Shown: piece by piece, positions 18,417 to 27,800 of the stretch
How positions within the stretch are numbered: the first letter of the stretch is position 1
Layout of the letters: the number at the start of each line of letters is the position of its first letter
Assembly (NCBI GenBank): GCA_947591315.1
Contig: CANQDD010000042.1
Location: forward strand, 1-64,000
Source of the DNA: an uncultured Clostridia bacterium
GTDB taxonomy: Bacteria; Bacillota; Clostridia; UBA1381
Reading direction: 5' to 3'
Length of the DNA stretch: 64,000 nt
Translations under genes and position numbers: made by a program
The notes under the pieces: generated by a model
Told to the model about the DNA's origin: nothing
Databases searched by the model: none
The model's input: the letters and a program-made list of their open reading frames with translations, nothing else

Positions 18417-21400
18417 GGCCCTCCTCCTTCATCTTCTCCGCCCGGCGATTCGATGGGGTAAGACTTCTCATAATTTTGGTTGAGAAGATTTAAATCAAAT
18501 AGATTTACATTTTTATCGCCGTTCAGATCATTACGGTCGAACCTCTCCGTAAGCTCCGGCGTCCATGGACGCGATTGGTTGAATGTGTGTATCAGGTACG
18601 CGCGGTCAGTGTCTTTGATATAGTCGTCACTATTGATATCACCCACAATCATATCAAATGTGTCGGCTTGTTCTATCGTTCCTTTTGCGGTCGTTTCGTC
18701 CACAACGATATCATCGGGCGTGACCGTTGCGTACGGGTAGGTCAGGTGTGCCTGTTTCTCGTATTCGACGCGGTATTTCGCGACCGGTATGTCGCTCAAT
18801 TCAAAGTCCCACGTAACCTCGCCTTCGGCGGTTGTGACAGTCGTTTTGCCGCTAGTGTATAGGTCGTTCTCGATTGACGTAAACGTCTTGTAGAGCGTCT
18901 CCGTCGCGCCGTCGTCGTTTTGTAGGTAGAACTTTATCTTGAACGGTTCAATCGGGTTCCAGCCGTGCAGTGAGCCTTTGAACGTGAAGCGGTCGTCCGT
19001 GCCGAACAAGTCCTGCACGTCTATGCCGTTAAAGTGGTTAAAGGCGTTCTGTTCCTTATCTTTTATCAGGTTAGCCGTTTTTTTGTCGTCCGCGCCTTCC
19101 CACGATACGCCCTTCGGCGCGCCTTTTTCAGCCGCGCCCATTACGAACGTTTGTTCGGTTATGCCGTTTATCGTGACGGCAAGTCCCGTGTAACCCTCGG
19201 GCGGTTCCTTCTGCACGAGGAACGGTATACGCAGAAGGTATATCGTGTCGGTCTCCATTAGCTTATCGTCAATAGAGTCCATGATATTGTCTTTGGTAAG
19301 GTCTTTCAGCCTCAGCGACGTTCCGTCCTTTGAGCGTATTGTGACGAATACCGATTTGTAGCGGTCTTCCTTTGTGTCGCCGCCGTAGTCCTCCGAGCTT
19401 AAATTTAAGTCGGTTTGTAGCGATTCCGTATACAGCTCCGCGTTGTTCCATAGCGTGACGTCGTGGTTGTCCGCGTCGCCCGACGTCGCTATGTTATACC
19501 TGTTTATCGTAGCCGCGTAGTCAAAGCCGTCGGCACCCGCGAGCCTGCCGGCGGTGTCGCACGGTACAAGTATGTCCTCGTCGTAGTCTACCGCGATGTC
19601 GAGGCTGTAAATACCGTTCTCAGTAAAGTATTGGAGCTTCTGCGGATCTTTTATGCCCACTCCAAACCATACCTTTTTGCTATTTAAATCTGCGGGCTTG
19701 CTCAAATATTTTTTGTTTTGCGGCACATCGCCGTCACCGAGGTAGTCGAGCACGAGTGTCGGCTTGTCCTCCGGTATCGTATACGGCGGTGTGTATGTAA
19801 AGCCGTCTCGATTCTCCGCCGCCTTCATGCCGGGCCATACCGTTTTAGGTGCGTTCTCCGCGGGTGTGTCGACTGTCTTTTTTTCGGTCGGCAGCGGCTC
19901 GTAATATTGCGAAAGCGTGACGCCGTTGCGTATGGCGTTCGCGTCGATCGAATTCGTATTACGGTCCTCTGTCAGATCACTGACACGGTATGAAACGAGA
20001 CGTGCCCACGCATTTTTACTGTTTATCACTTCCGTCAAAAAGCTCGTGTAAGGCGCGCCCTTTTCGCTGTCGTTAAGACGGTTGTAAAGTATGTTCGCGT
20101 CGGTTTCATCAACCTTTCCGTTAACATTTATGTCGCCCTTTTCGGGAAGTATAATCAGCGGTCTTTCAAATGTTGCGGGAGCTCCCGTTTCGTCATTGAA
20201 TTTGTATACGAGAGAATATACTCCGGGCAGTACGTTAAGGTTCTGAAGCTCCGTTATAACACATGAGCCGTCGTCCTTATCCTTGCCCTCGTCGGGAATT
20301 TCCAATACGCTTTGTTTTTTTAATTTCGAGCCGAGATTTGTCAGGCTGCCCAGCCCGATCAAATCCGTATTCGTGAGCGTTTGACCTTCGTCAATCAATA
20401 TAAGGTCATGTATCTCTCTCGTAATATCTTTAGCGCTGATTTGTGAGCCCTCGTCGTCATACACGGCTGTGAAGCCGGGATCGACAAAGGTAGTTTTGTT
20501 GTAGACGAACAGCGCTTCGTCCACTTCATCGTAGTTTATTGTATTGTGGCTTGAGTCGGTGTAGACGCCCAAATCCCGCCATGCCTCCACGCTGTAATAC
20601 GTGTTGTACGTATTTATCGCCGTCAGCGGCGTGAATTTATTTGTATAGGCGTTATCGTCGCCGTCAAAGGCTACGAAGCTGTGATTTTCCGCAAATCTCT
20701 GCTTTGCCTCAAGCTCCTCGTCTTTAGCTTGTGACGCTTCGGTCGGATCCTCGCTGTTTACCCTGTCCGCAAACTGCGCCGCTATCAGACCGTAGGGCGA
20801 ATTGCCCGGACGCCATCTGACGTCTACCTCCGCTTTTCTTCTGTGGATAATTACTTGGTACGACTGCGTGTAATCTTTACCGCCGTCGCTGTAAGTAACC
20901 GTAATGGTAACATAGTTATGACCTTCTTTGAGCTGGAAGTCCTTCGACTTGTGTGTGACAATTCGGTGATCGCTGTCTTCCACTCCCACATCGCCGTCAT
21001 CCTTGATATTGTGTTCCTCATTCTCGCCGTCATATCTGAGCGTAACCGTGTATTGCATCTGGTCATATTTTTCCCACTTTTTCAGACCGAATTTTACATA
21101 GTTATCCTCATCCTTGTAATCGACAACAACGTAATATGTATGTATCGTCTCGTCGAACTGCGGATCGTTCTCTATGATATGCGTCGGAGTGTCGCGAAGA
21201 TCATTCTTCTTGTCAGGTCCCGATGTGCCGACTTTGGTGTAATCCTCAAGGTTTGCAAGTCTTAAATACAAGTCGGTTTTTTCCTTAAATACAGGCTTTA
21301 TCGTTAGGTTATGCGCCGGCATTTGGAATGACAGGGGATTATCTTTATGACCATTGTCGCTCCAAACATCGGCTTTATTGTCTGTATTCCAGCTCCACCA

Positions 21401-24400
21401 GTAATCGAATTCATAGCCTTCCGTGTCTGTTACGACTGTCGTCGCATGAACGTAGTCGCCCGCCGCATAGGTTTTCGAGTAAACCGTTCCGTCGCTGTCC
21501 GTAAGGTACGCCACGCCAATCGCCGAAAATCCCGAATTGGGATCATCCCTCTTTTTGTAGTTATTGACCGTGACCGTATACAGCTCCTTTTCCGCGCTTA
21601 CAACCTTGAACTCAATGTCAAAATGCGCGAGGTCGTCATTCATTCTTGAACCGACTATTACACGCGCTTTATACGTTCCTTCAGGCAGCGACATCAGCGG
21701 ACGCAGTTCAACGTCAATTTCGTTGTACTGCTCTGAATACAGCTTTGTAAGCGTCTTGTCGGGCGCAAGCTTTGTTATATCGAGCGGAATACTGTCCGTA
21801 AAGTTAGCCGCGCTGCCGTCAAAGCTGCCTTCCGCATCCGGCGTAATATCCGCGATACGCATCGTAAGTCCCGCAATATCGACAGAGCCGATGTTCTTTA
21901 TCGTGAAGGTCTGACGCTGCGAGGGGCTGTATCCGACGTTTTGCGTGTCGAACTGGAACGTTTTGTCGTTCATAACAATCTTATACGCCCCGTTACCGGG
22001 CGGAACCTTCGTCGAAATCTCTATCGCTTCACCTTGAACGGGAGAGGGACTCGCGTTCGGATCCGGTGTAGCGTCGGGATCCGGTGTTACTTCCGGTGTC
22101 GGACTTGCATCGGGACTTGGTGACTCCGACGGGTCCGGCGGATCTATCGGCGTGAGTATCAGGTGAAGCTTTATTTCCTGCGGATTTGTGACATTGTCAA
22201 AATTTGTGTAGGAATAATCTTCAAGCGTACCCACGAGCGTTATATTGCCGACATGATCTGTCGGAATTGTGTCGGCGCCGTCATCATCGAGAATATGCCA
22301 TGCTATGCCGTTCTCGTCCTCCTTGACCTTCGCCGCGCCAAGCTCCGCGGGCTGATAGCCGTCCTTGCCGTGATACATCACCGGAATCGTGCTGTCGTCG
22401 GGAAATTCGATATAGCTCGATATATCCTTTAGCGATTGACCTCGATAGACGGTGAACAGTCCCGCGCGGCCTTCCGAATAGTCCTTCTCGATATATCCTT
22501 CCGTTTTGGGATCTGTCTCAACCGATAAATGGTCGGGAGCAATCAGCTTATGGCTCTCGTCAACGTAATACTCAAAGTACGTGTCGTCGTCGAGATAACG
22601 GTTTATGCGCTTATTGAAGCTGAACCTGTACAGCGGACTTTCAACAACATGGTCGTCAGGTAAAAGCTCGCTGAGCCTGAATGTATTTTCACTGCCGAGG
22701 TTTATAAGGCTCTGTATCTCCCTGCGCTGCGCTTCGTTATACGTGTCGGCGGGATCGGATAAATCCTTTTTCATAGCGTCCACTCTGATAGTAGCCGTAC
22801 CGCCTTGGATATCTACGTCAACATAGCTTTCCTTGCTCGACAGTACCCATCCGTTGGGGAGGTAGATGTTGAACTCCGTATTGTCCGCTATTGCAGCGCC
22901 GCCGAGCCTTGTTACTGTAATTTCAAGCGTACCCGGCATATCGGTTTCAAGGCTATCTTTGTCATAGATTATTTCAGCCTTAATTTCGGTATTGCTGCCG
23001 TCGTCGTCCTTCGGCGGTAATACTTCGCCCGAATCGTTGTCAATTACATATCTGTACGCGTCTACCGTATAGTCAAAGTCCGCGGGAATTGTGAGCCACG
23101 GTTCTTTTTCCAGATTTTCCTTCGGGAACTCAGTGGTAAACCGTGCCGTAATCGGATAACTATTGTCCGTCTGAAGCTTGGTAACGCCCTCACTCGCAGC
23201 CGATGTTGTTTCGTCGTGATTATATTGCCACTGCGTTTCATCATTCGGCTCATACGTCGGCGGAACATATTCATCGTCCACGCCTGTTACCACAGCCGTT
23301 ATCGGACTTGGCATTTTGAGGTATTCCCAGTTAATAGACGGCTGTTCGTCTTTACCGAATACCATATTGCGTCTGTCGTATTCAAAGCCCGTAAGCTCCG
23401 ACGGTGTAACCGTCAGGAAGATCGTTATAATCTGCTCGGGATCCTTCATATACGGCTGCTTAATCATGTATGTCCTGTTGCCCTTCGCGCTGTAGTTATC
23501 GGCATTAAGCGTCTCGGCGTCACTATCGAATGTCTCCTCGACCATGGGCTTGATGCCTTCAACGTACTGTATCACAGCGTTATTCGCTGCTTCCGGATCC
23601 GTACGCGTCCACTTTATAAGCTCGCCTATGCTCTGAGTACCCGATGCCTTGGTGACCTTGACACGGCTCATATTCCTGTTAATATAGTCATAGAGCGCGT
23701 CTATCGTACCCGCCTTGGACGGCTCGGAGCAGCTCTTATAGAGCGTGTAAGCCGATACGGTGCCTCTCGGTATCGTAGCCGACGCGTCCGTTCTCTGCGC
23801 GTCAATCGTGATGGTGACGCTTGAATTCGTCACAAGAGCGTCGTAATGGGTGCTGCTTGATGAATATCTCGCCGCTGTTCCGAAATATTCGTTTTCACTT
23901 GCCTGAATACTTTCGAGAACTCTTGACTCGATCTGTTCCTGCGGAACCTTTATAAGCTGCGCGGAATCCGTAACCTTGAAGCTTATCGTTCCGATTTTGA
24001 CCTTTTTATGCTCCGGACTGCAGGCGTTTATGTGCCACTGATCTATCGTATCGGGATGTGAGTACAAACGGTTTGTTATAACATCATCCGCACTCACTTC
24101 TGCATCCTTGAAATCATTACTCGCCAACGCCTGATTCATCATCAGCAAAATATATATCGTTTGCTCCTTCGGATCAATCTCTGTGTAAGTGACCCCAAAG
24201 TATTTGCTGATGTCATTCTCATCGGTAACCTTGAATACTTTGTCAGCCTCCGTACTGTCGACATTCGTTTCAAGCTCGGAGGGGACTATGTAGTCGTGAT
24301 ATTTCAATCCGATAGTCATGGTAGTCATGGCAAGATTTTCAACGTATATATCCGCTGTCGCCTGTATTGAATTGTCTTCTCTGTAATTGAAGGTAAAGCC

Positions 24401-24535
24401 TTCAAACGAGATGTTACCGTTGGTTTGAATATCGCTGTCCTGGTCAGCGGAAACGCTGACTCCGAAGCAGGATATCATCATACAAAAAATCATCCACATT
24501 GCCACAATACGGTTCATTGTGGCATTATGCTTCAC
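18413..24535 (-). CDS. Gene B: secreted dockerin-containing multimodular protein, about 2,040 aa
   Basis: The ORF track starts at the ATG at 24553, but AAAGGAGGGGG lies inside those first codons. The GTG at 24535, seven bases after GGAGG, is the better start. The signal peptide is NRIVAMWMIFCMMISCFGVSVSA-DQ. In ORF-track numbering: an N-terminal beta-rich, vaguely cohesin-like region (about 40-255); Ig-like segments; a Ser/Pro/Asp linker at 802-845 (PSESPSPDASPTPEVTP); an InlB-like module at about 990-1100 (YEFDYWWSWNTDNK); a cadherin-like beta-sandwich at about 1100-1240; an internal dockerin-like segment at about 1472-1545 (GDINVNGKVDETDANIL); a beta-domain with NGIYSLDIAVDYDEDILVPC at about 1620-1800; and a C-terminal type I dockerin at about 1967-2035. 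The terminal dockerin has two calcium loops, DINSDDYIKDTD and DLNGDKNVNLFD. It probably docks to a cohesin outside the cell. No enzyme domain recognised. It appears co-transcribed with gene C. Confidence 0.92.
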   Translation of the reverse strand: MKHNATMNRIVAMWMIFCMMISCFGVSVSADQDSDIQTNGNISFEGFTFNYREDNSIQATADIYVENLAMTTMTIGLKYHDYIVPSELETNVDSTEADKVFKVTDENDISKYFGVTYTEIDPKEQTIYILLMMNQALASNDFKDAEVSADDVITNRLYSHPDTIDQWHINACSPEHKKVKIGTISFKVTDSAQLIKVPQEQIESRVLESIQASENEYFGTAARYSSSSTHYDALVTNSSVTITIDAQRTDASATIPRGTVSAYTLYKSCSEPSKAGTIDALYDYINRNMSRVKVTKASGTQSIGELIKWTRTDPEAANNAVIQYVEGIKPMVEETFDSDAETLNADNYSAKGNRTYMIKQPYMKDPEQIITIFLTVTPSELTGFEYDRRNMVFGKDEQPSINWEYLKMPSPITAVVTGVDDEYVPPTYEPNDETQWQYNHDETTSAASEGVTKLQTDNSYPITARFTTEFPKENLEKEPWLTIPADFDYTVDAYRYVIDNDSGEVLPPKDDDGSNTEIKAEIIYDKDSLETDMPGTLEITVTRLGGAAIADNTEFNIYLPNGWVLSSKESYVDVDIQGGTATIRVDAMKKDLSDPADTYNEAQRREIQSLINLGSENTFRLSELLPDDHVVESPLYRFSFNKRINRYLDDDTYFEYYVDESHKLIAPDHLSVETDPKTEGYIEKDYSEGRAGLFTVYRGQSLKDISSYIEFPDDSTIPVMYHGKDGYQPAELGAAKVKEDENGIAWHILDDDGADTIPTDHVGNITLVGTLEDYSYTNFDNVTNPQEIKLHLILTPIDPPDPSESPSPDASPTPEVTPDPDATPDPNASPSPVQGEAIEISTKVPPGNGAYKIVMNDKTFQFDTQNVGYSPSQRQTFTIKNIGSVDIAGLTMRIADITPDAEGSFDGSAANFTDSIPLDITKLAPDKTLTKLYSEQYNEIDVELRPLMSLPEGTYKARVIVGSRMNDDLAHFDIEFKVVSAEKELYTVTVNNYKKRDDPNSGFSAIGVAYLTDSDGTVYSKTYAAGDYVHATTVVTDTEGYEFDYWWSWNTDNKADVWSDNGHKDNPLSFQMPAHNLTIKPVFKEKTDLYLRLANLEDYTKVGTSGPDKKNDLRDTPTHIIENDPQFDETIHTYYVVVDYKDEDNYVKFGLKKWEKYDQMQYTVTLRYDGENEEHNIKDDGDVGVEDSDHRIVTHKSKDFQLKEGHNYVTITVTYSDGGKDYTQSYQVIIHRRKAEVDVRWRPGNSPYGLIAAQFADRVNSEDPTEASQAKDEELEAKQRFAENHSFVAFDGDDNAYTNKFTPLTAINTYNTYYSVEAWRDLGVYTDSSHNTINYDEVDEALFVYNKTTFVDPGFTAVYDDEGSQISAKDITREIHDLILIDEGQTLTNTDLIGLGSLTNLGSKLKKQSVLEIPDEGKDKDDGSCVITELQNLNVLPGVYSLVYKFNDETGAPATFERPLIILPEKGDINVNGKVDETDANILYNRLNDSEKGAPYTSFLTEVINSKNAWARLVSYRVSDLTEDRNTNSIDANAIRNGVTLSQYYEPLPTEKKTVDTPAENAPKTVWPGMKAAENRDGFTYTPPYTIPEDKPTLVLDYLGDGDVPQNKKYLSKPADLNSKKVWFGVGIKDPQKLQYFTENGIYSLDIAVDYDEDILVPCDTAGRLAGADGFDYAATINRYNIATSGDADNHDVTLWNNAELYTESLQTDLNLSSEDYGGDTKEDRYKSVFVTIRSKDGTSLRLKDLTKDNIMDSIDDKLMETDTIYLLRIPFLVQKEPPEGYTGLAVTINGITEQTFVMGAAEKGAPKGVSWEGADDKKTANLIKDKEQNAFNHFNGIDVQDLFGTDDRFTFKGSLHGWNPIEPFKIKFYLQNDDGATETLYKTFTSIENDLYTSGKTTVTTAEGEVTWDFELSDIPVAKYRVEYEKQAHLTYPYATVTPDDIVVDETTAKGTIEQADTFDMIVGDINSDDYIKDTDRAYLIHTFNQSRPWTPELTERFDRNDLNGDKNVNLFDLNLLNQNYEKSYPIESPGGEDEGGGP
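18450..18655 (-). other. C-terminal type I dockerin of gene B
   Basis: Two calcium-loop segments, GDINSDDYIKDTDRAYLI and DLNGDKNVNLFDLNLLNQ, are separated by about 25 residues. This is the standard duplicated dockerin layout, with Asp/Asn at loop positions 1, 3, 5 and 12. A short Gly/Glu tail follows. By family knowledge it should bind a cohesin in a calcium-dependent way. No certain cohesin is encoded in this window. Confidence 0.8.
19920..20140 (-). other. Internal dockerin-like module of gene B
   Basis: GDINVNGKVDETDANILYNRL is a good first calcium loop. About 45 residues later comes DLTEDRNTNSIDANAIRNG, a second and weaker loop. Spacing is longer than in a canonical dockerin. It lies mid-protein rather than at the terminus, so it may be structural or a second docking site. 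Confidence 0.6.
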
Positions 24536-24542
24536 GCTACCC

Positions 24543-24550
24543 CCTCCTTT
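24543..24550 (-). promoter_or_regulatory. Ribosome binding site of gene B, decides a GTG start
   Basis: AAAGGAGG followed by GGGTAGC and then GTG at 24535. Spacing is optimal for that GTG, whereas the upstream ATG at 24553 has no equivalent site and would place the Shine-Dalgarno inside the coding sequence. Confidence 0.75.
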
Positions 24551-24624
24551 CATTGGTAATTACTTGTAATTTTACCTTATTTTACCTTAAATTATTTGTT
24601 AAATCTGCACATTTCACCGACGTT

Positions 24625-24654
24625 ATTATACTACAAAATTATTGTACTTGTCAA
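24625..24654 (-). promoter_or_regulatory. Consensus sigma-A promoter for genes B and C
   Basis: On the minus strand TTGACA (24654-24649), an 18-base spacer, and TATAAT (24630-24625). Both hexamers are perfect consensus. It lies about 90 bases upstream of the gene B start, leaving an A/T-rich leader that contains a direct repeat (AAGGTAAAATAAGGTAAAAT). It should make B and C a transcription unit independent of gene A. Confidence 0.8.
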
Positions 24655-24671
24655 TACTTAATAAAGATAAA

Positions 24672-24690
24672 AATGCATAACAAATGCATT
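24672..24690. promoter_or_regulatory. Small palindrome upstream of the gene B promoter
   Basis: AATGCAT-AACAA-ATGCATT is a perfect seven-base inverted repeat located 18 bases upstream of the -35 box. It is a possible regulator site. It is too short and A/T-rich to be confident, and no cognate regulator is in the window. Confidence 0.25.
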
Positions 24691-24784
24691 ACTTTTTTGT
24701 ATCAAAACATTGCGCAATATCATAGTTTTTACAAGAGTGCCGGTTGTGCCGAATATAGATTTCTTGCTCGTGTAATGCGGTACA

Positions 24785-24815
24785 AGACAGCGTACCGTCC
24801 TTCGGTACGCTGTCT
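24785..24815. terminator. Strong hairpin just downstream of gene A
   Basis: AGACAGCGTACCG, a five-base loop, then CGGTACGCTGTCT: a perfect 13-bp stem starting 12 bases after the stop of gene A. On the minus strand only a weak TTGTACC follows instead of a T-run. It probably terminates or stabilises the gene A transcript. The rest of the gap (24554-24827) holds the gene B promoter and leader and no ORF. Confidence 0.5.
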
Positions 24816-24827
24816 GTGCCGTTTGTA

Positions 24828-27800
24828 TCAGGTCATATCATATGCTGTTACAAGTGTTCTGTTCTGCGATGTCAGGTTGTCCGAATTGGGAGCTTTAATG
24901 CCGATATGCGATGCGATGTAGAGCATATCCTTAAAGTTTATCGTTCCGTCATCGTTGAAGTCGCAGAGGAACAGTCTAAGCTTCTTGACAGCCGCTGTTA
25001 TGTCAGGCTCCGGCATGGGTTCGGGATCGCCCGAGGGTTCGCCGACGGTGGGTTCATTTCCACCGATACCCGTGTCATTCGCTGCGCCGGCTGCGTCCGC
25101 GCCGATGATTGTTATATCATCGTTTGTTTCGGAAGCGTCAGCTTCGCTGTCAACTGCTTCATCGCCGGTCGTTACAGGCGTGTCGGTTATCTCTTCCGTC
25201 TGCTCGCCTTCGATTTCGGGTTCTGTATCTGTCTCATCCGCAGTATCCATGATCTCGTCCGCGGGTTCGTCGGTGCTGTCGTCATCGAGCGATTGGATAT
25301 AGTCGTCCACATTGGCGTCTACGTCGTAAGCGCCCATTACAAGTCCGCCGCTTTCCGTATCGCCGCCGCTTGCGTCGCCGCTGTCTGCCGCGCTGTCGGA
25401 CGATGTATCACTGTCGGAAGCAGTATCGCTGTCGGACGATGTATCTGTATCCGCTGCGCTGTCTGTGCTGTCCGTATCGCCGCCGACAACCGCGTCACCT
25501 TCTGTCGGCTTATCGTCAGCCGCACCGTCAACAGTATCGTCTCCAATCTCGGGCTCTTCGCCGTTTTCGGGTTCTGTTACTGTAATGCCGCCGCTCTGCT
25601 CCTCGTCACCTGTCTCGCCGTCCTCGGTCTGCGTGTCATTCTCGCCGCCGTTGGGAACGGTCGTATCGTCGGTCTTATCGCCGCCGGTTGTTTCGTCGGA
25701 AGCGTCATTGCCGCCTTCCGGCTCAGTCTTGTCCTCACCGCCAACATCAATATTATCGTCTGACGGCTCGGTTTCATTCGTGTTATCCGCAGGCGTGTCG
25801 TCGGGCTTGGTCACCTCGGGATCGGTTACCTCCGGAGTGGTTACATCAGGTTCAACTATACCCGGCTCGGTTATTCCCGGTACATCCGCCGAAGGCGTAT
25901 CCGCTCCCGGAGCAGACTGCTCGGGTAACTGCGGCTCGGGCTGTGTATTGTCCTTAGAGCCGTCATTTTCGGGCTTGGGAGCTTCGGGCTGCTGTGTATC
26001 CTTATTCTGCTCCGCGTTCTCGGGCTTGGTTTCAATCTTTTCGGGTTCGGGAGCATCCTCATCCGCAGCGCCCGTTATATCCTTATAGAGACCTGCGTAA
26101 ATTCCGTAAATCTTATCGAGGTCGTCCATGGTGCAGTTATCGCCGATACCCTTCATCATATCGGTGAAGCGGCTCATATCCTCATCATCCACAACGTTAT
26201 GGCTGTCGCCGATGCCGTATACGTCGCCGGCGATAAGATCCAGTCTCGTGAAGTTATACATTACCGGAACATACGACTCCTCCACAACGATGTTCGATAC
26301 GTAGGTTGTCAGATAACCCGCGCGTCTTATCGCAAGGCTGTAAGTACCCGTATCCGTTATCTTATCCTGCGGGAACTTAAATGTTCCGTCGTCGTCGGAC
26401 GTCGTTTCCGCTACGAGTAAATTGTTAATCGCGGTTATATCCATTGCGCCGTCCGTCTCAAGCGCCTCTATGTCAGCCGTCTTGTAGAGGTAAACCTCCG
26501 CGTTGTGCTTACCGTCGGCAAGCGTGTTGACCGTACCTCTTATGCCCGTCTTACGCTCGGGAACGTATGTACTGTCGTCCGCCTTGGTATTTCTTATTAC
26601 CTTAACTCTGTACGTGCCTGTGTCGCCGTTTGCGTGCTTTGCGGTAAATACGTAGTCAAAGACGTTACGCGACAGGTCAAGACGCGACAGCGTTACAAGC
26701 TCTGAAGCGCCTTTGGCACTGTTAATCGGTTCGCTGTTACCGTCCTTGTAAACGGTGATGTCGGAGCTGTCGGACGTTTCAACCGTAAACTCAATCTCCT
26801 GATCCATGGTGTCAACGTATACTCTGTAATCGGTTGTGTTCGGATCGAATGTCGGAGCAAGGATATAGAACTCGTCATCCACATCGTCATCCTTAACCGA
26901 GAGGTTCGTCAACTGAGCGCTGTTCTGCTGAATCACGTACAGTACGTATGTTGTGTATGCGTGCGTCTCGTCAAGATCCCATGATACGTTTAAGAAGAAT
27001 ACGTCTTCGCCCGTGAACTTGTTGAGCTTCGCCTCGGCAATGTTATTGTGAATGTTCAAAGAATCGCCGAGATTTGTGTGAAGCTGTTCGCCGTTATGCG
27101 TTATCGTTACAACGTTGGCCGGTGTCAGAGCCTTCGGATTTATCTGTATTGAATCCTGCTGAGCGTCCACAAGCGCAACATAGACGAAGGTTTCACGGTC
27201 AAACTCTTCAATCGGTGTGTTGTACTCATTGTACTTATACAGTTGATTCTGCGTACCCGATATAGTGGGATTGTACAGCTTTAGGTCTTCAAGACGGAGC
27301 TGATAATCACCTGCTGTACCTTGCTTCTGCTCGCTGCGTCTGATAACTACTCTGTAGTTGCCTACCGTTTCGCCGTCGGGAGCCACAACCGTGAAGTCTA
27401 CGATTTCCTCGGCGTTCGGATCACTCATGAACGATTCGGGCATCGTGAACTCGTGAGGTTCACCGTTCTCCATGATTACGGTGTTATTGACAACGTATTC
27501 GGAAATTGCAACGCCTTCGCCGTTATAGTTGCCCTGGTCGGCGATAACCGTCATATCGTCGCCGAATCTCGTGCCTATGGAAACGGTGTTGTCCTCGAAG
27601 TCTATGACCGTCTCGTAAAGTCTCACGTACTTGTTATACTCGGGTATAAGCTCGTACATGCCGTTGTCCTCATCGTCGTCCTCGTCCACTACCCAGAGGT
27701 CGCCCATGTATACATTCGTATCATCGAACGGCTCTCTGATTACATGGAGCGTGTACGTCTCGGAAACGGTTTCGTAAGCTTTCTCGCCGTCCGTCGCGGG

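Noticed and set aside
24455-24475. Lipobox (MMISC) in the gene B signal peptide
   Set aside because: Met at -3 is atypical and a good signal peptidase I site (VSVSA-DQ) follows. Lipoprotein processing remains possible but is not supported.
24551-24553. ATG at 24553 as the start of gene B
   Set aside because: The Shine-Dalgarno AAAGGAGG would then lie inside the coding region. The GTG at 24535 has correct spacing from it.
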